This document shows, piece after piece, positions 13,813 to 26,884 of a stretch of DNA of 64,000 nt. The notes below the pieces were generated by a model. The model worked only from the letters and a program-made list of their open reading frames with translations, made no database searches and was not told the DNA's origin. The stretch is from Sulfolobus islandicus Y.N.15.51 (GTDB lineage: Archaea > Thermoproteota > Thermoprotei_A > Sulfolobales > Sulfolobaceae). Each line of letters begins with the position of its first letter. Position 1 is the stretch's first letter. The position numbers were made by a program, and so were the translations under genes. The stretch spans positions 1,302,001-1,366,000 of the forward strand of contig NC_012623.1 of the NCBI RefSeq assembly GCF_000022485.1, in the 5' to 3' direction.

Positions 13813-14883
13813 TCATTGGCAAGTTTTAATAGCGTAGAATTTGTTGTAACCTACTATGACGTTGTAGACACCAGAAAAGAGTTTATCTAAATTCTCATTC
13901 CCCGTATCGATTCTAAAACAGTTAATGGTGTAAAGCTTAGAAAGAGTAGACACTACTATAAGATCATCCTTTTTTACCTTTCTTAAGAACATTGGCCCTA
14001 ATTCTTGATTTCCTCTTCCGATTAGAAACCCTTGTTTGCCTATTGGGGTAAGCAATATTTTTAACTCCCCGGTTAAATTGATTAAATCAAAATAGCTGAC
14101 GTTTTCTTTTATTAATTTCTTTCCTCTAACTATATCAATGCCTAAAAATGGAGTGTTGATCTTTAGTTTCCTTTCTATATATTTTACAGTACTCCCAGGA
14201 CCCATAATATAGGTTATATTGTCATCCATGTTATCTATTATATAATCTGCGATTTCCTCTAGTTCATCCTCGCTATATTGTGTCTCCTCTTTACTTGGGG
14301 TTAATAAACTATTACTGCTTATGGTTAGGGCTATATAATATAATTTGACAGAATACGTTCCTTTTCTATATGCCTCCTCATTAACATCTAGAATTTCTTC
14401 CCTCACGATTTTTGCTTCATCATGTAAAAATTTTGTTAACAGTATCGCTGCGGCCTCGGGCGTATTAGCGAAAACTCCGCTGTGCATTTTTACGCCAGCG
14501 GGAACTCCTAAAATTGGTATTTGCGCTCCTTGAAGTCCCTCAAATACATCCCTTGCTGTTCCATCCCCACCAACAAATACAATAATATCTACCCCTCTTC
14601 TTACAAACTCTTTTACAGAATCAATTGTATCATATCTGGTAGTTTTTTCCTTTTCACCTATAGGTATTGTCTCATATTTCAATTTTGTTTTAATAAAATA
14701 TATTTCTCCCATTTTTAACTTTGGTGTTACATAGATAGTATCTTCTGGGGCTTTGACCAAAAATCTGGCAACTCTACTTGGTATTTCAGGGTTCTCGAGA
14801 TATAATTCATCACTACCTTTCCTTCCTATTCTTCCACCTGCACCAGCATATGGATTCACAAGAAATCCAATTTTCTTCAACAT
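13813..14883 (-). CDS. ATP-NAD kinase / AcoX-like kinase (356 aa)
   Basis: The start MLKKIGFLVNPYAGAGGRIGRKGS and the motif FVGGDGTARDV (about 101-111) are the signature of the NAD kinase/diacylglycerol kinase fold, which phosphorylates NAD+ to NADP+ or a related substrate. Length is close to the archaeal AcoX-like branch, longer than ordinary NAD kinases. The substrate is not certain from sequence. Its start overlaps the end of the regulator-like gene at 14877 by 7 bp, so they form one operon. Confidence 0.8.
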   Translation of the reverse strand: MLKKIGFLVNPYAGAGGRIGRKGSDELYLENPEIPSRVARFLVKAPEDTIYVTPKLKMGEIYFIKTKLKYETIPIGEKEKTTRYDTIDSVKEFVRRGVDIIVFVGGDGTARDVFEGLQGAQIPILGVPAGVKMHSGVFANTPEAAAILLTKFLHDEAKIVREEILDVNEEAYRKGTYSVKLYYIALTISSNSLLTPSKEETQYSEDELEEIADYIIDNMDDNITYIMGPGSTVKYIERKLKINTPFLGIDIVRGKKLIKENVSYFDLINLTGELKILLTPIGKQGFLIGRGNQELGPMFLRKVKKDDLIVVSTLSKLYTINCFRIDTGNENLDKLFSGVYNVIVGYNKFYAIKTCQ

Positions 14884-15497
14884 TTCTTTAACACCTTAAG
14901 TATGAAGGCCAAGGTCAGATTTCCTAGATGTTCTTTATTAGGAACTAGAAATATAATAAGATCGTTAGGACCACAATTCTCACAATTTTCCTTAATTTCT
15001 TCCAATAACCCTTTGAGTGACATCTCCTCTGTCTTAGGTGGAATCTCTATTTTTCCTTCTTCCGTATGAACGCACACCAATACTTTTTCCGCACCTAATC
15101 TTATTATTTCATCTCTTAGATGCAAAACTGGAATCTTTTTTAATAATTCCGCACCTCCCCTTATGATAAGCATTGATGAGTTCCAACCTAATGATTTCAA
15201 AGTAACATTTTTTATATTGGATGTGTTTTTAATACATGAGACTATTTTATTCCCTTCTTCTGTGAGAGTATTTCCTCCTACTGGATCTGTCTGAATTAGT
15301 TTCATTTCTCTTAATCTTTTTAGTAATGTTTTTATAGATGCTTCTGATAATCCCGTTTTTTTCATCAATAATATCCTTCCTACTGGCTGTAATTGGCTTA
15401 TGTAAAATAAGCTCATTATAACATGTCCTTCATCAAATTTAGGCTTATTGCCTTGTCTGGTTTCCACAGCTTTGGTAAGTACAATCTGGATATCCAT
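14877..15497 (-). CDS. Winged-helix regulator-like protein, DUF4443-type (206 aa)
   Basis: Residues about 25-90 form a winged helix (HVIMSLFYISQLQPVGRILLMKKTGLSE split as SLFYISQLQPVGRIL and SEASIKTLLKRLREMKLI, then NTLTEEG). The C-terminal half is an alpha/beta domain with IEIPPKTEEMSL and NLTLAFILKVL. The archaeal DUF4443 group has this architecture. It shares its promoter region with argF and is cotranscribed with the NAD-kinase-like gene. Ligand and targets are unknown. Confidence 0.65.
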   Translation of the reverse strand: MDIQIVLTKAVETRQGNKPKFDEGHVIMSLFYISQLQPVGRILLMKKTGLSEASIKTLLKRLREMKLIQTDPVGGNTLTEEGNKIVSCIKNTSNIKNVTLKSLGWNSSMLIIRGGAELLKKIPVLHLRDEIIRLGAEKVLVCVHTEEGKIEIPPKTEEMSLKGLLEEIKENCENCGPNDLIIFLVPNKEHLGNLTLAFILKVLKKC

Positions 15498-15528
15498 ATT
15501 TAAATATGTGATAAGATAGATTAAAATT

Positions 15529-16452
15529 ATGTTTAGAGGAAGAAGCTTGTTGTGTCTGCTTGATTTTGAAACACATGAAATAGAGAGAATGTTAGATGTT
15601 TCATTTATAATGAAAAATTACGTTTATCATAATAACGTTCCAAGTTCGTTAAGTGGTAAGAGAGTCGCATTACTTTTCGAGAAGCCAAGTACTAGGACTA
15701 GGGTTAGTACTGAATTAGCAGTATCAATGTTAGGTGGAATTCCAATTGTTCTTAATAAGCAAGATTTGCAATGGTCTAGAGGCGAACCCATCGAAGACAC
15801 TGGAAGGGTTTTAGGCAGAGTTGTTAATGGGATAGGGGCCCGAGTACTAAATCACTTAACCCTAGTTAAACTAAAGGAATCATCTGGAGTTCCGGTATTT
15901 AATTTATTAAGCGATCTTTCTCATCCCCTGCAAGCATTAGCGGACTTAATGACCATTAGGGAAAGGTTTGGTAATAATCTAATTAAAATAGCGTTTGTTG
16001 GTGACGGAACTGATAATGTATTGCTAAGCCTAATGGCAATTGTGGCTAAATTAGGATTGGAGTTACATATCGCGACTCCTAAAGAACTTAAGCCTAGAGA
16101 AGATTTGTTTAAGATAATAAGTGAGATTGCAGATGATACGGGTAGCGTTATAGAGTTTCATGAGGATCCATATGATGCTGTTAGGGGTGTGCATGTAGTC
16201 TATACTGATGTTTGGGTTAGTATGGGACAAGAGAATATTGCTGAACAGAAGAAGAAACTATTGCAGAACTATAGGGTTACTTCAGACTTAATGAAGTATG
16301 CGGTTAAGGATGCTATATTTATGCATTGTTTGCCAGCTAATAGGGGAGAGGAAGTAGAGCTTGAGGTAATAGACGGACCTAAGAGTGCCGTCTGGGATCA
16401 GGCTGAGAATAGATTATATACAGCAATGGCAGTGTTTTCATTATTTATTTAA
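15529..16452 (+). CDS. argF: Ornithine carbamoyltransferase (307 aa)
   Basis: Makes citrulline from ornithine and carbamoyl phosphate in arginine synthesis. The carbamoyl-phosphate motif STRTR is at 54-58 and the ornithine-binding HCLP at about 266-269 ([13 protein letters not shown]). [19 protein letters not shown] is the second substrate loop. Length is normal. A palindromic TATA-like CATATTTAAATATG about 28 bp upstream suits a leaderless start at ATG 15529. Its end overlaps the convergent nreA gene by 8 bp. Confidence 0.97.
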   Translation: MFRGRSLLCLLDFETHEIERMLDVSFIMKNYVYHNNVPSSLSGKRVALLFEKPSTRTRVSTELAVSMLGGIPIVLNKQDLQWSRGEPIEDTGRVLGRVVNGIGARVLNHLTLVKLKESSGVPVFNLLSDLSHPLQALADLMTIRERFGNNLIKIAFVGDGTDNVLLSLMAIVAKLGLELHIATPKELKPREDLFKIISEIADDTGSVIEFHEDPYDAVRGVHVVYTDVWVSMGQENIAEQKKKLLQNYRVTSDLMKYAVKDAIFMHCLPANRGEEVELEVIDGPKSAVWDQAENRLYTAMAVFSLFI

Positions 16453-17671
16453 AGAAATCGTAAATAGATTTTTGCTTGATTAGACCCTTTATCGTACGTA
16501 ACTTAAATAAGTTTATTTTAACCTTTAATTTTTTATTTACTTCAGATATGGCTTGATCCAGATTGTCATATTTTCCTATTCTATTTTTCATAGCATTCCT
16601 CACAGTTTCTCTAATGTGCCAATTTCCAACTGGTGCAAAGTACTCTTCTGTTATTTCCCTAATGATTATAACTCCCGCTTGTCTCTTTACTTCCTCTAAA
16701 TGTTCTAGCACCGCTAATCTTGCAGCCATGTATCCTCCATCTAAGTATTCATACTCTCCCCAGAAATTCTCCTTTAGTTCCGAAATTGTGAGATCTTGAG
16801 ACCACAAACTTAGTGGATGCCATATTTCTATCCATATTGAACTAAACTTTGATGGATAAAGTACAACATAGAAGTAGTTGCCTAAATATGAGCCGTGGTA
16901 CACTTCTATCTCATTTACCTCGTTATAGTTTATTATTTTGCTATATAGAAATTTACCAACTGTGCTGTCAACTGCAGTTATTGCCCATCTAGTTGGTACG
17001 AATCTTCTGTTCTTTTTCTTGCCTAGAAGTCCAAACGATAATGCGTGCATTATCTTATAATAATCTACATTATACCTATACAGTTCTAAGATCGCTTCTG
17101 CAGATTTTACATCATCAAAGATTAGCTTATCCAATTTAGTTGGGATTTTAGGATTATCAATAACCTTTATTTCCTCTGCAATTCCTCCTGGTCCTCTCGG
17201 TAAAATTATTCCGTCAAACTTTAATTTCGCCTCTAATGTTTTTAATTTTGCCTCAGATACTACTGGATTATCTGAAATTATTGCTAATGGTATTTCTGTA
17301 TTGTAATATTCAGTAGCTTTCTCAACCTTAACTGTAGTTATACTCGAGATTAATGAGGATCTCAACTTTATTATATCCCCTAGATTTACCTTTCCCCACC
17401 ATTCCTTAACGTTCTCATATTTTCTAGCATCTTCCCCATATACTGAGGGTGGAATATTTATGATTAGTGAAACTTTAGGATATCCTTTCTCTCCAACTAT
17501 TCCACTAGGAGGAGTAGAACCTTCAACCAGTTTAAATGAGGTATCTATTTTAATTTTCTGAAGACTACTAACCATACCTCTAAATCTCTCCATTATTGGA
17601 CAATACGGTAACCCACAGAGATTCTTATGTCCCTTACACTTGATGCATAGCTCTGCTGGAATTTTGTGCAT
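16445..17671 (-). CDS. nreA: NreA-type DNA repair protein with PCNA-binding motif (408 aa)
   Basis: Archaeal Nre proteins act in DNA repair with PCNA. The N terminus has a zinc-binding set C9, C12, C19, C24 ([15 protein letters not shown]). The C terminus ends in QKSIYDFFK (400-408), a textbook PIP box (Q-x-x-I-x-x-F-F). The middle has [10 protein letters not shown] and [16 protein letters not shown]. The start lies 38 bp inside the end of the PHP gene, so it is the last gene of the thrC-lysC-asd-PHP-nreA overlapping set. Confidence 0.88.
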   Translation of the reverse strand: MHKIPAELCIKCKGHKNLCGLPYCPIMERFRGMVSSLQKIKIDTSFKLVEGSTPPSGIVGEKGYPKVSLIINIPPSVYGEDARKYENVKEWWGKVNLGDIIKLRSSLISSITTVKVEKATEYYNTEIPLAIISDNPVVSEAKLKTLEAKLKFDGIILPRGPGGIAEEIKVIDNPKIPTKLDKLIFDDVKSAEAILELYRYNVDYYKIMHALSFGLLGKKKNRRFVPTRWAITAVDSTVGKFLYSKIINYNEVNEIEVYHGSYLGNYFYVVLYPSKFSSIWIEIWHPLSLWSQDLTISELKENFWGEYEYLDGGYMAARLAVLEHLEEVKRQAGVIIIREITEEYFAPVGNWHIRETVRNAMKNRIGKYDNLDQAISEVNKKLKVKINLFKLRTIKGLIKQKSIYDFFK

Positions 17672-18293
17672 TTCTTATTTTCCTCTCAATATACCATTGT
17701 AAAATGGAAAATTTAGCTCTAAATGATAATCCATTGATTATATTTCTTATTTTCCCTCTCCTTAAGTTATCTAGGATATCGTCTAAGTTAAACTCCATTA
17801 CCTCATATAAATCATTATATGCGGAACCTATTGCTTGAATTACGTGAGCGTCACTATTTGAAACTCCAGCTAAATTCAGCTTTATGGATACTTCTTTAGC
17901 CTTATTATTAGCCATTTTAGGAGCCTTGGAGTTATAAATTTCAATTAAATCAAATTTATATTCAAATACCTTATTACCTATTCCTTTTCTAAAAATATCG
18001 AAAGGATGTGAGGGAAATATTAAGCAAGAGTTCTCCTTAGCGTAGTCTACTAATTCAGCTATTCTGTTAGGTGGAGATGGTGGGAAATTACACAATATTA
18101 CAACGTGCCCATATTCAGTAGTAACTTCTTGTCCAAGGATCACTTTTTCTTCCTTTACGCTGTTTAAACCTAAAGAAGTATCGTGATCTGTAATCGCCAC
18201 GTATATATTTCTAGCTCTAGCATAGGCAATTATATCTTTAGGGAAATATTTTCCATCGCTATATCTCGAATGTACATGGAGATCAAAAAACAT
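17634..18293 (-). CDS. PHP-domain phosphoesterase (219 aa)
   Basis: Metal-dependent phosphoesterase fold. Motifs in order: [12 protein letters not shown] at 3-14 (the HxHxxxS/D metal site), ITDHDT at 34-39, SHPFD near 95 and SNSDAH near 147. These are the four conserved His/Asp groups of PHP domains. The substrate is unknown; related stand-alone proteins include RNase P subunit p30 and small nucleotide phosphatases. The gene shares a base with asd at 18293 and overlaps nreA by 38 bp. Confidence 0.82.
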   Translation of the reverse strand: MFFDLHVHSRYSDGKYFPKDIIAYARARNIYVAITDHDTSLGLNSVKEEKVILGQEVTTEYGHVVILCNFPPSPPNRIAELVDYAKENSCLIFPSHPFDIFRKGIGNKVFEYKFDLIEIYNSKAPKMANNKAKEVSIKLNLAGVSNSDAHVIQAIGSAYNDLYEVMEFNLDDILDNLRRGKIRNIINGLSFRAKFSILQWYIERKIRNAQNSSRAMHQV

Positions 18294-19345
18294 TAGAAGT
18301 AACCTAATTCTTTCATAACTTCTAATGTTAAAATCGTTATTCCAGCAGCGCCTCTCACTAGATTATCTCCAAGAACAACTAATCGTAACACATTTCCTTC
18401 GAACTTTACTCTACCTACTGTCACTGCCATTCCGTCGTAATATTGTAAGTCTCTAGCTGGTTGAGGTCTATCCTCATCTTTAAATAAAATAATTGGTTTC
18501 TTAGGTGCGGTAGGCAAGTTCTTATGTTGAGGTAATGACGCGAAACCATCTAACGCTTTTTGAACTTCTTTTTCATCCACATTATCGTTAGTTACAATAT
18601 TAATTACACCCATATGTCCAACTTTTACAGGGACCCTGGTAGTGGTTGGATGAATTTCTAAGCTAGAAGATTTTAGTTTTCCAGCTTCGAACTTTCCTAA
18701 CATTTTATTTATTTCCTTGGGAATTTTCTCCTCTTCCCCTTTAATCCAAGGTACAACATTGCCATCTATTGCCATAAATGGTAAACCGCTATAGCCAGCT
18801 CCGCTTACTGCTTGTAAAGTTACTATATACACAGCGTTAATTTTGATTAATCTTTCTAAGGGTTTAATTGGCATAGAAAGTATTGCCGCAGTACAGTTAG
18901 GATTTTTGACTAATAGTCCATTCCAGTTTTTATTACTTTTTTGATATTTTAGTAGCTCTAAATGCTCCCAATTTACTTCTGGATTGATCAATGGCACATC
19001 TGGATCCATTCTAAACGGTGATGCATTAGATACTACTATTTTTCCTTGTTTTACTAACTTTAATTCAACATCCTCTGCTAGTTCATTAGGTAATGCTGAA
19101 AGAACAACATCAACATCTTTATGATCTTCGTACTCAGTGGAGACTATTGGTAATTCAGCTATGTTTTCCGGAATATCTCCGGGTTCAATCCATTTTACAG
19201 ATTCTTTGTATTTTTTACCAATCTTTTGGGGTGATGCACTAACTTTCACTAATTCTATATAGGGATGTTTTGAAAGCATCCTTACCATTTTTTGCCCTAC
19301 CATTCCGGTAGAGCCTAGTAACGAAACTTTTATCTTATCAGCCAC
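18293..19345 (-). CDS. asd: Aspartate-semialdehyde dehydrogenase (350 aa)
   Basis: Reduces aspartyl phosphate to aspartate semialdehyde, the branch point to threonine, methionine and lysine. NADP-binding GSTGMVG is at 11-17 and the catalytic cysteine is C151 in [10 protein letters not shown]. The late segment [17 protein letters not shown] carries the substrate-binding residues. It follows lysC with an 8-bp overlap and together with thrC forms the threonine arm of the aspartate pathway. Confidence 0.97.
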   Translation of the reverse strand: MADKIKVSLLGSTGMVGQKMVRMLSKHPYIELVKVSASPQKIGKKYKESVKWIEPGDIPENIAELPIVSTEYEDHKDVDVVLSALPNELAEDVELKLVKQGKIVVSNASPFRMDPDVPLINPEVNWEHLELLKYQKSNKNWNGLLVKNPNCTAAILSMPIKPLERLIKINAVYIVTLQAVSGAGYSGLPFMAIDGNVVPWIKGEEEKIPKEINKMLGKFEAGKLKSSSLEIHPTTTRVPVKVGHMGVINIVTNDNVDEKEVQKALDGFASLPQHKNLPTAPKKPIILFKDEDRPQPARDLQYYDGMAVTVGRVKFEGNVLRLVVLGDNLVRGAAGITILTLEVMKELGYF

Positions 19346-20678
19346 TTACGATCACCTTATGCAACTCTTTTGCTAATTTTTCTCCTTCTTCCTTATTAAC
19401 TATAAAGGTCATGCTTACGTTAGATATTCCCCTAGAGATAGCTAACGGATCATAACTTGAGGCTATTGAAAGAACCTTAGTAGAGATCTCCTTCTTCTTT
19501 ATTCCACATCCTACTATACCTACGATATTAACATCATTTACCTCGATATCCTTTACCAAAGTTCCCTTTAATTCTTCTAATTTCGATAACAGTCTATTTG
19601 CAGAGAGTGAATCAACAACGAGTTGTATTGTGGTCTCACTAGCTGGTTGAGAAATTGATATTATGTTAACTCCAGCCTCCTTCGCTTCATTTGTTATTCT
19701 TGCCGCAGATCCTATTTTTCCAACGATTTTAGTACTCTCAACTGTTATCAATTTTGCGTTATCCAAGAGTGATATTCCTTTAAGTCCATCATTATTTTCA
19801 CATTCTCCATTAATCATGGTAAATCCATCTTCATATAATGACTCAACTATTACCTTCATATCACTTCCAAAGACTGGATCAAAAGTTCTAGGATGTAACC
19901 TTTTTGCTCCTAACTGTGAGAGTTCTATAGCTTCTTCCAACGAGAGTCTAGTTATCGTTTTAGCATTTTCGAATTTTTTAGGATCTCCTGTCATTATCCC
20001 GGGAACCTCGGTAACTAGTCTAACTTCTCTTAATCCAATTAGTTTACCTAGTAAGGTTGCAGTATAATCGCTACCACCCCTTCCCAAAGTGGTGTATCTC
20101 CCCTCTTTTGTTCTCCCTATAAAACCTGGAAGGACTATCACGTTAGCTTTCACATTTTCTAATATACTCATGATTTCCTTTTTAGATAGATCCCCAATTA
20201 CGTTAGCTTCACCGTAATTTTCATCAGTTATAAATGGAGGAGTAATCACACCTTCAGCTTCAATTCCGTTACTTCTCAATATTGCTGAAAGGAGTAAGGT
20301 AGCCATTCTCTCTCCAAATGAAAGTATGTAGTCTCTAACTCTAGGGGTTACTTCGTCTAATACTCTTATAGACCAAGCTACTCTGAACAGTTCATCACTC
20401 AGCCTAGATATATCCTTAAATGAGTTCTCGAATTCCTTGCCATCTGCCAATTTTGATAACAGTTTTATATGCCTTTCATAGATTTCAGTTACAATATTTG
20501 GAGAGTTATCAGTATTCAAAGTTGCACTTATTAACTCGTTAGTAACGTTTTTAATAGCTGATGTTACTACTATGATCTTATCAGATTTCTTTGAAAAATC
20601 TTGTATCTTCTTTACGATAAGTTCATAATCTTTTTCATCTTTTTGTATTGATCCACCTATTTTAACTATTAGAGCCAT
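19338..20678 (-). CDS. lysC: Aspartate kinase (446 aa)
   Basis: Phosphorylates aspartate, the first step of the pathway feeding asd and thrC. The start [11 protein letters not shown] and the segment [14 protein letters not shown] (about 197-210) are kinase-family signatures; PGIMTGDP and [10 protein letters not shown] follow. The last 150 residues hold tandem ACT regulatory domains ([10 protein letters not shown], then [11 protein letters not shown]), so feedback control by an amino acid is likely. The start overlaps thrC by 17 bp and the end overlaps asd by 8 bp. Confidence 0.96.
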   Translation of the reverse strand: MALIVKIGGSIQKDEKDYELIVKKIQDFSKKSDKIIVVTSAIKNVTNELISATLNTDNSPNIVTEIYERHIKLLSKLADGKEFENSFKDISRLSDELFRVAWSIRVLDEVTPRVRDYILSFGERMATLLLSAILRSNGIEAEGVITPPFITDENYGEANVIGDLSKKEIMSILENVKANVIVLPGFIGRTKEGRYTTLGRGGSDYTATLLGKLIGLREVRLVTEVPGIMTGDPKKFENAKTITRLSLEEAIELSQLGAKRLHPRTFDPVFGSDMKVIVESLYEDGFTMINGECENNDGLKGISLLDNAKLITVESTKIVGKIGSAARITNEAKEAGVNIISISQPASETTIQLVVDSLSANRLLSKLEELKGTLVKDIEVNDVNIVGIVGCGIKKKEISTKVLSIASSYDPLAISRGISNVSMTFIVNKEEGEKLAKELHKVIVSG

Positions 20679-21852
20679 TTATCTCACCTAGGATAATTTT
20701 TCCCATATGTAGAGGATTAACTAATATTCTCTTAGCTTCAGCTTTGGTCATACTATCGGGATCTTTTAATGAATGTCCTGTTAGGATTAAAACTGTTTTT
20801 TCATCTTTATCTACTACCTTTTCATTTATTGCCTTAATGTAACCAGCTAAGGCAGCTGCTGAAGCAGGCTCAGCTCCTATGCCCTCTTTTCTAGCTAGGG
20901 TCTTCTGTGCGTCTAATATTTCAGAATCAGATACTGCTATTGCGGTTCCATTGGATTCTCTTATTGCTTTCATCGCTTTTTGCCAATTTACTGGTTTTCC
21001 TATTCTTATTGCAGTAGCTACAGTATCTGGATTTTCTACGAAATCTGGAGAATCTTTGCCTTTGACTATTGCAGTAGCTATTGGTGATGCTCCCTCAGCT
21101 TGGATTCCAATCATTCTGGGAATAGTATTTATCACTCCAGTTTTAACTAGCTCATTAAATCCCTTCCATATTGCGTAAATATTGCCTGCATTGCCTACTG
21201 GGACTATCACATTATCTGGAACTCCTAGTTCTTCCGCTATCTCAAATGCTATTGTCTTCTGTCCTTCTAATCTCCATGGGTTAAAAGAATTTAATGGATA
21301 TACTACTTTTAAATCCTTATATAACCTCATTACCGCATCCATAGCAACGTCAAAACTTCCATCAACCTCTAAAATAACTGAGCCATAAAGTATTGACTGA
21401 GCTAATTTACCTAATGCTACCTTACCTTTAGGTAAGACGATAAAGCTCTTTATACCTGCTCTTGCAGCATAAGCAGCTGCGGAAGCTGCAGTGTTTCCAG
21501 TAGATGCTGCTATTACGGTTTTGTAGTTTAAGCTTACTGCAGAACTAACTGCTACTGTCATTCCTCTATCCTTAAAACTTCCAGTAGGATTAAGTCCTTC
21601 GAATTTAAAATAAAGATTATCATTTATATTTGAGGATCTTATTAGCGGGGTATTTCCTTCATTTATACTTACAATATTTTTATATTTGCCTGCTATCAGT
21701 TCTTTGTATCTCCAAACTCCTCTTCCTCTCAATTTGCTGAAAGAGAAGTCCTTTGGTGGTTCCACTATAATTTCCAATAGTCCTCCACATCTTGGACATA
21801 ATATCTGATCTTGATCTATTTCCGTTTCATATCCACAACTTAAGCACTTCAT
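20662..21852 (-). CDS. thrC: Threonine synthase (396 aa)
   Basis: PLP enzyme converting O-phosphohomoserine to threonine. An N-terminal zinc ribbon (C3, C6, C19, C22) precedes the catalytic domain. The PLP lysine is K94 in TGSFKDRGM, and [17 protein letters not shown] is the phosphate-binding loop. [10 protein letters not shown] is the second PLP site. It opens the five-gene overlapping set that continues with lysC and asd. A TATA-like ACTTTAAAC lies upstream on the minus strand. Confidence 0.95.
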   Translation of the reverse strand: MKCLSCGYETEIDQDQILCPRCGGLLEIIVEPPKDFSFSKLRGRGVWRYKELIAGKYKNIVSINEGNTPLIRSSNINDNLYFKFEGLNPTGSFKDRGMTVAVSSAVSLNYKTVIAASTGNTAASAAAYAARAGIKSFIVLPKGKVALGKLAQSILYGSVILEVDGSFDVAMDAVMRLYKDLKVVYPLNSFNPWRLEGQKTIAFEIAEELGVPDNVIVPVGNAGNIYAIWKGFNELVKTGVINTIPRMIGIQAEGASPIATAIVKGKDSPDFVENPDTVATAIRIGKPVNWQKAMKAIRESNGTAIAVSDSEILDAQKTLARKEGIGAEPASAAALAGYIKAINEKVVDKDEKTVLILTGHSLKDPDSMTKAEAKRILVNPLHMGKIILGEINGSNS

Positions 21853-21945
21853 TATTCCGCTTAGTGTGTTTCCAACAACAATTCACCAGCTGTTTAAAGT
21901 GGTTTGTTCTGCAAAATATAAGCTTTGTTGAAGTATAATAATCAC

Positions 21946-23391
21946 ATGGCGTTCAAAGATCTTAGAGACTATATAGAATTTATGAAAAAGAGAAATAAGC
22001 TAATTGAAGTTGATGAGGAAGTAAGCGTCGATTTAGAAATAACTGAAATCACAAGAAAAGCAACTTATGCTCATTTACCCCCTCTTTTATTCAAAAGGAT
22101 TAAAAATTATGAGAATTGGAAAATAATCTCCAATATTTTCTATTCAATTGAAAGCTTTTACGAGATTCTTGGAACGAATAAACTAGAATCAATATCGGAA
22201 GGATTTCTATCAAATTTGTCCAACATGCCTATCACATTTTTTGATAAAATAAAATCACTTAGGGAAATTTTAGGACTAGGAAAAGTAATGCCTAAAGCTA
22301 AGACACCTAGTTTTAAAGAGGAAAAGAATTTAGATCTGGCTAAGATTCCTGCAATAAAAACCTGGCCTAAAGATGCCGGAAGATACCTTACCTTTTCCAT
22401 AACAATAACAAAGGACCCAGAGACAGATGTTCATAATCTTAGCGTTTATAGAATTCAAATTCTAAACGAAAAGGAGGCTATAATTCATTGGCAAGCCTTT
22501 AAAAGAGGCGCGCTTACTGCTAAAAGATATTTAGAAAAAGGCACTACCAAGATACCTATTGCCATAGTAACCGGAGTGGATCCTGCTATAGCATTTACAG
22601 CAGCTTCTCCAGTCCCTCATGGAATAGATAAGTATATGTTTGCGGGAATCTTGAGAGGTGAGGGAGTTGATGTAACTGAACTAGATGATAAGTTGCTAGT
22701 ACCGAGTCATTCAGAAGTAGTTTTAACTGGTTATGTTGACTTGAATGACATGCGTCTAGAGGGTCCCTTTGGAGATCATATGGGTTATTACACACCAGCA
22801 GATTACTATCCAGTTTTCAAATTGGAAAAAGTATACATTAGAGAAGACCCCATATTTCACGTAACATCAGTAGGCAAACCACCACTTGAGGATGCTTGGA
22901 TAGGTAAGGCTGTAGAAAGGATATTCTTACCTTTTGCCAAGATGCTAGTTCCAGAACTTGTCGACATGAATCTACCAGAATATGGCCTATTTACTGGGAT
23001 TGGTATATTCTCTATAAAGAAATATTACCCTGGCCAGGCCAAGAGAGTTATGATGGCTCTATGGGGTACTGGTCAGCTAAGCCTTTTAAAGACTATAATA
23101 ATTGTTGATCAAGATATAGACGTTCATGATATTAATCAAGTTATTTACGCTATTGCAGCTAATGTAGACCCTAAACGTGATGTTTGGGTAATAGAAAATG
23201 CACTTACGGACTCATTGGACCCTAGTGTTCAATTTCCACCATTAGGTAGTAAACTAGGTATAGACGCTACTAGGAAGTTTAAAGAAGAAATGGGAAAAGA
23301 ATGGCCAGAAGAGGTTAGGTCAGACGAGGGAGTGGCTAAAAAAGCAGATGAAATAATAAATAAAATTATAAAGAGATATCAAACCTCCTAA
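21946..23391 (+). CDS. UbiD-family decarboxylase (481 aa)
   Basis: Prenylated-FMN-dependent decarboxylase family. The ATG at 21946 is preferred over the TTG at 21925 because a TATA-like AATATAAGC at about 21917-21925 would make it leaderless. Family features are [36 protein letters not shown] and a DATRKFKEE segment near the end. UbiD enzymes act on unsaturated or aromatic carboxylates; the natural substrate here cannot be read from sequence. Its 3' end overlaps the convergent 23366 gene by 26 bp. Confidence 0.9.
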   Translation: MAFKDLRDYIEFMKKRNKLIEVDEEVSVDLEITEITRKATYAHLPPLLFKRIKNYENWKIISNIFYSIESFYEILGTNKLESISEGFLSNLSNMPITFFDKIKSLREILGLGKVMPKAKTPSFKEEKNLDLAKIPAIKTWPKDAGRYLTFSITITKDPETDVHNLSVYRIQILNEKEAIIHWQAFKRGALTAKRYLEKGTTKIPIAIVTGVDPAIAFTAASPVPHGIDKYMFAGILRGEGVDVTELDDKLLVPSHSEVVLTGYVDLNDMRLEGPFGDHMGYYTPADYYPVFKLEKVYIREDPIFHVTSVGKPPLEDAWIGKAVERIFLPFAKMLVPELVDMNLPEYGLFTGIGIFSIKKYYPGQAKRVMMALWGTGQLSLLKTIIIVDQDIDVHDINQVIYAIAANVDPKRDVWVIENALTDSLDPSVQFPPLGSKLGIDATRKFKEEMGKEWPEEVRSDEGVAKKADEIINKIIKRYQTS

Positions 23392-23647
23392 CCATCATCG
23401 TATCTCTATATATTATTGAAACCTCACTTATATCTTCTAACTTAGTCTCTATTTCCAATGATTCGTTTTTTCTTAATTCTTTATTCACCTTTACACTATC
23501 TGTAATTGCCTTAAGCCCAACTTTATCGTCTATCATATTTACAGTGATATTATATTTTAGAATTATTTCTAAAATTTGTACCGGATACTCTAAATTACTA
23601 GTTATTTTAAGGATTCTCCCTGTTAATTTCACTACGAAAGGATTCAT
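23366..23647 (-). CDS. Small ACT-like protein of unknown function (93 aa)
   Basis: Sequence shows a beta-alpha-beta beginning ([23 protein letters not shown]) and a later strand pair ([17 protein letters not shown]), reminiscent of small ligand-binding ACT domains, but without a clear signature. It overlaps the end of the UbiD-like gene by 26 bp on the other strand. The comparison to ACT is only suggestive. Confidence 0.55.
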   Translation of the reverse strand: MNPFVVKLTGRILKITSNLEYPVQILEIILKYNITVNMIDDKVGLKAITDSVKVNKELRKNESLEIETKLEDISEVSIIYRDTMMVRRFDISL

Positions 23648-23728
23648 ATATGAATATAGTTTTTTCGAGTATTATGCCTTATCGTACTTAAAAAGCGTAG
23701 ACTATCAAAGATGTAGATTAGAGCCGAA

Positions 23729-24394
<666 letters not shown>

Positions 24395-24485
24395 TATCTG
24401 ATTCATAGATTTTTTCCTAAGATTTATACGGTAAAATAGTTTTTTAAGGTTTGGATTGGTAATATATATATTGGGGAGTTTCCTT

Positions 24486-26873
24486 TTGGTTGAGGCAATT
24501 AGTAGTGAAGAAGACCTCATTCTCGACGTAAGTCAAGTCACTAAGGATATGGTACAATTAGCTGGAGGCAAAGGCGCAAACCTTGGGGAGTTAACGAGCA
24601 TTGGAGTTAGAGTACCTCCAGCCTTTGTACTTACTTCTAAAGCTTTTAAATATTTTCTTGAATACAACAACCTTTTTGACAAAATTAGAGAGACTTTAAA
24701 TAGTTGTGAAACCTCCGAGGAGGCTAGTGAAAAAATAAAACAATTGATAAAGAATGCTAAGATTCCAGAGAAATTGAGTAGCATGATATATCAGGCCTAT
24801 GATGAATTAAGTAAAAAAGTTGGAAAAGAAATCTTAGTAGCTGTAAGGTCTTCAGCTACTGCAGAGGACATTGAGACGGTCAGTTTTGCTGGACAGCAAG
24901 ATACTTACCTTAATGTTACTAAGGACGAACTTATTGATAGAATTAAGGATGTATGGGCTAGTCTCTATAACGCAAGGGCTATAGAATATAGAAAGAGTAA
25001 AGGTATAGATGACTTATCAGTACTTATAGCTGTAGTTGTTCAAAAAATGGTTAATTCAAGATCTGCTGGAGTAATGTTTACTCTACATCCAGTTACTGGA
25101 GATGAAAAGTATATCATGATAGAATCTAATTGGGGTTTAGGAGAAAGTGTAGTTGGCGGTAAGGTCACCCCAGATGAGGTTTTAATAGAAAAGTCTACCT
25201 TAAGAATTGCAGAAAAAAAGGTTTCTAATAAGAATATTAAAATCGTATATGATAAACAACTTAAGAAGAACGTTACCATTACCTTAGATGAAAAGGAATC
25301 TAGAGCAATGAGTATAACAGACGAAGAGGCAATAGAACTAGCAAAACTAGCACTTAAGATTGAAGAGCATTACAAGAGGCCAATGGATATTGAGTGGGCT
25401 ATCGATAATGATCTAAGTTTCCCTGAGAATATCTTCATAGTTCAAGCTAGGCCGGAAACTTTCTGGTCTTCTAAAAGGAAAGAAACTAAGAGTGCTGTGG
25501 AAAAGAGTTCTGCTTCTGTAAGTGGCAAAGTATTAGTTAGGGGGCTTGCAGCTTCTCCGGGTATAGCTTTTGGTAAGGCAAAAATTATACTCGACATTAA
25601 AGATCCTAAAATTCATGAGTTTAAGAAGGGTGACATCTTAGTTACGAAAATGACAGATCCGGATTGGGTACCGTTAATGAAGATAGCTGGGGCAATAATA
25701 ACAGATGAGGGAGGAATGACGAGTCATGCTGCTATTGTATCCAGAGAGCTGGGAATTCCAGCTATAGTTGGTAGTAGAGAAGCAACTAAGGTAATACAAG
25801 ATAATCAAGAGATCACTGTAGATGCAATTAGGGGTATTGTGTATGAGGGTAAGGTAATTCAAGCAACTGAGACTGTATCTCAACAAGCTCAACCATCAAC
25901 TGGAATTCAAGGAATAAGTAGGGAAGTCCTATTGAGTCTTTATCCAGTTACTGCAACTAAAATCTACATGAACTTGGGTGAACCTGACGTTATAGACAAG
26001 TATTTGGATCTTCCCTTTGATGGAATAGGCCTTATGAGAATTGAGTTTATTGTAAGTGAGTGGGTTAGGTATCATCCACTTTATCTAATAAAAATAGGTA
26101 ATGCAGAATTACTTGTGGATAAGTTAGCTGAGGGTATAGCCAAAGTAGCAAGTGCAATATATCCTAGGCCAGTTGTTGTCAGATTTTCAGATTTCAAAAC
26201 TAATGAATATAAGAAATTGATTGGTGGAGAGGAGTTTGAACCAGATGAGAGGAATCCAATGATAGGTTGGAGAGGAGTATCCAGATATGTAAGCAAAGAG
26301 TACGAACCAGCATTTAGGCTAGAGGTTAAGGCTATACGCAAAGTTAGGGAGGAGATGGGACTTAAGAACGTATGGGTAATGTTTCCCTTTGTCAGAACTA
26401 CATGGGAACTAGAAAATGCAATAAAAATAATGGAGGAGGAAGGTTTAAGAAGAGATTCAGATTTCAAGGTATGGATAATGGCAGAAGTCCCCTCAGTTGT
26501 TGTTCTTGCAGAGGAGTTTGCGAAGATAGTTGATGGATTCAGCATAGGTAGTAACGATTTAGCACAATTAACTTTAGGTGTTGACAGGGATTCCGAGTTA
26601 CTAGCGAGGATGGGATATTATGATGAGAGAGATCCAGCTGTTTTGGAGTCCATAAGAAAGCTAATCAGAGCTGCTCATAAGTATGGCAAAACTGTCTCAA
26701 TATGCGGACAAGCACCTAGTGTTTATCCAGCAGTTGTTGAATATTTGGTCAAAGCTGGAATAGATAGTATTAGTGTAAATCCAGATGCAGTTATTAATGT
26801 TAGGAGGCAAGTAGCTTCTATCGAGCAACAAATTATACTTAGAAACCTTATGGAAAAAAGGAAGAACAAGTAG
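24486..26873 (+). CDS. ppsA: Phosphoenolpyruvate synthase (about 796 aa)
   Basis: Converts pyruvate, ATP and water to PEP, AMP and phosphate, a gluconeogenic step. The start is the TTG at 24486: a TATA box (AATATATATAT, about 24460-24470) lies inside the longer open frame and is the right distance for a leaderless start there. N-terminal ATP-grasp: [12 protein letters not shown] and RSSATAEDI. The phosphohistidine is near residue 414 in GGMTSHAAI. The C-terminal PEP-binding barrel includes [16 protein letters not shown] and the cysteine in SICGQAPS. Confidence 0.96.
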   Translation: MVEAISSEEDLILDVSQVTKDMVQLAGGKGANLGELTSIGVRVPPAFVLTSKAFKYFLEYNNLFDKIRETLNSCETSEEASEKIKQLIKNAKIPEKLSSMIYQAYDELSKKVGKEILVAVRSSATAEDIETVSFAGQQDTYLNVTKDELIDRIKDVWASLYNARAIEYRKSKGIDDLSVLIAVVVQKMVNSRSAGVMFTLHPVTGDEKYIMIESNWGLGESVVGGKVTPDEVLIEKSTLRIAEKKVSNKNIKIVYDKQLKKNVTITLDEKESRAMSITDEEAIELAKLALKIEEHYKRPMDIEWAIDNDLSFPENIFIVQARPETFWSSKRKETKSAVEKSSASVSGKVLVRGLAASPGIAFGKAKIILDIKDPKIHEFKKGDILVTKMTDPDWVPLMKIAGAIITDEGGMTSHAAIVSRELGIPAIVGSREATKVIQDNQEITVDAIRGIVYEGKVIQATETVSQQAQPSTGIQGISREVLLSLYPVTATKIYMNLGEPDVIDKYLDLPFDGIGLMRIEFIVSEWVRYHPLYLIKIGNAELLVDKLAEGIAKVASAIYPRPVVVRFSDFKTNEYKKLIGGEEFEPDERNPMIGWRGVSRYVSKEYEPAFRLEVKAIRKVREEMGLKNVWVMFPFVRTTWELENAIKIMEEEGLRRDSDFKVWIMAEVPSVVVLAEEFAKIVDGFSIGSNDLAQLTLGVDRDSELLARMGYYDERDPAVLESIRKLIRAAHKYGKTVSICGQAPSVYPAVVEYLVKAGIDSISVNPDAVINVRRQVASIEQQIILRNLMEKRKNK

Positions 26874-26884
26874 ATAATTTTTAA

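Noticed and set aside
21853-21945. Thr-rich leader upstream of thrC
   Set aside because: A short frame after TTG codons ends after six residues with a single threonine; not a convincing leader.
24456-24485. Upstream start for ppsA at 24456
   Set aside because: That stretch contains the TATA box; the TTG at 24486 is the proper distance for leaderless initiation.
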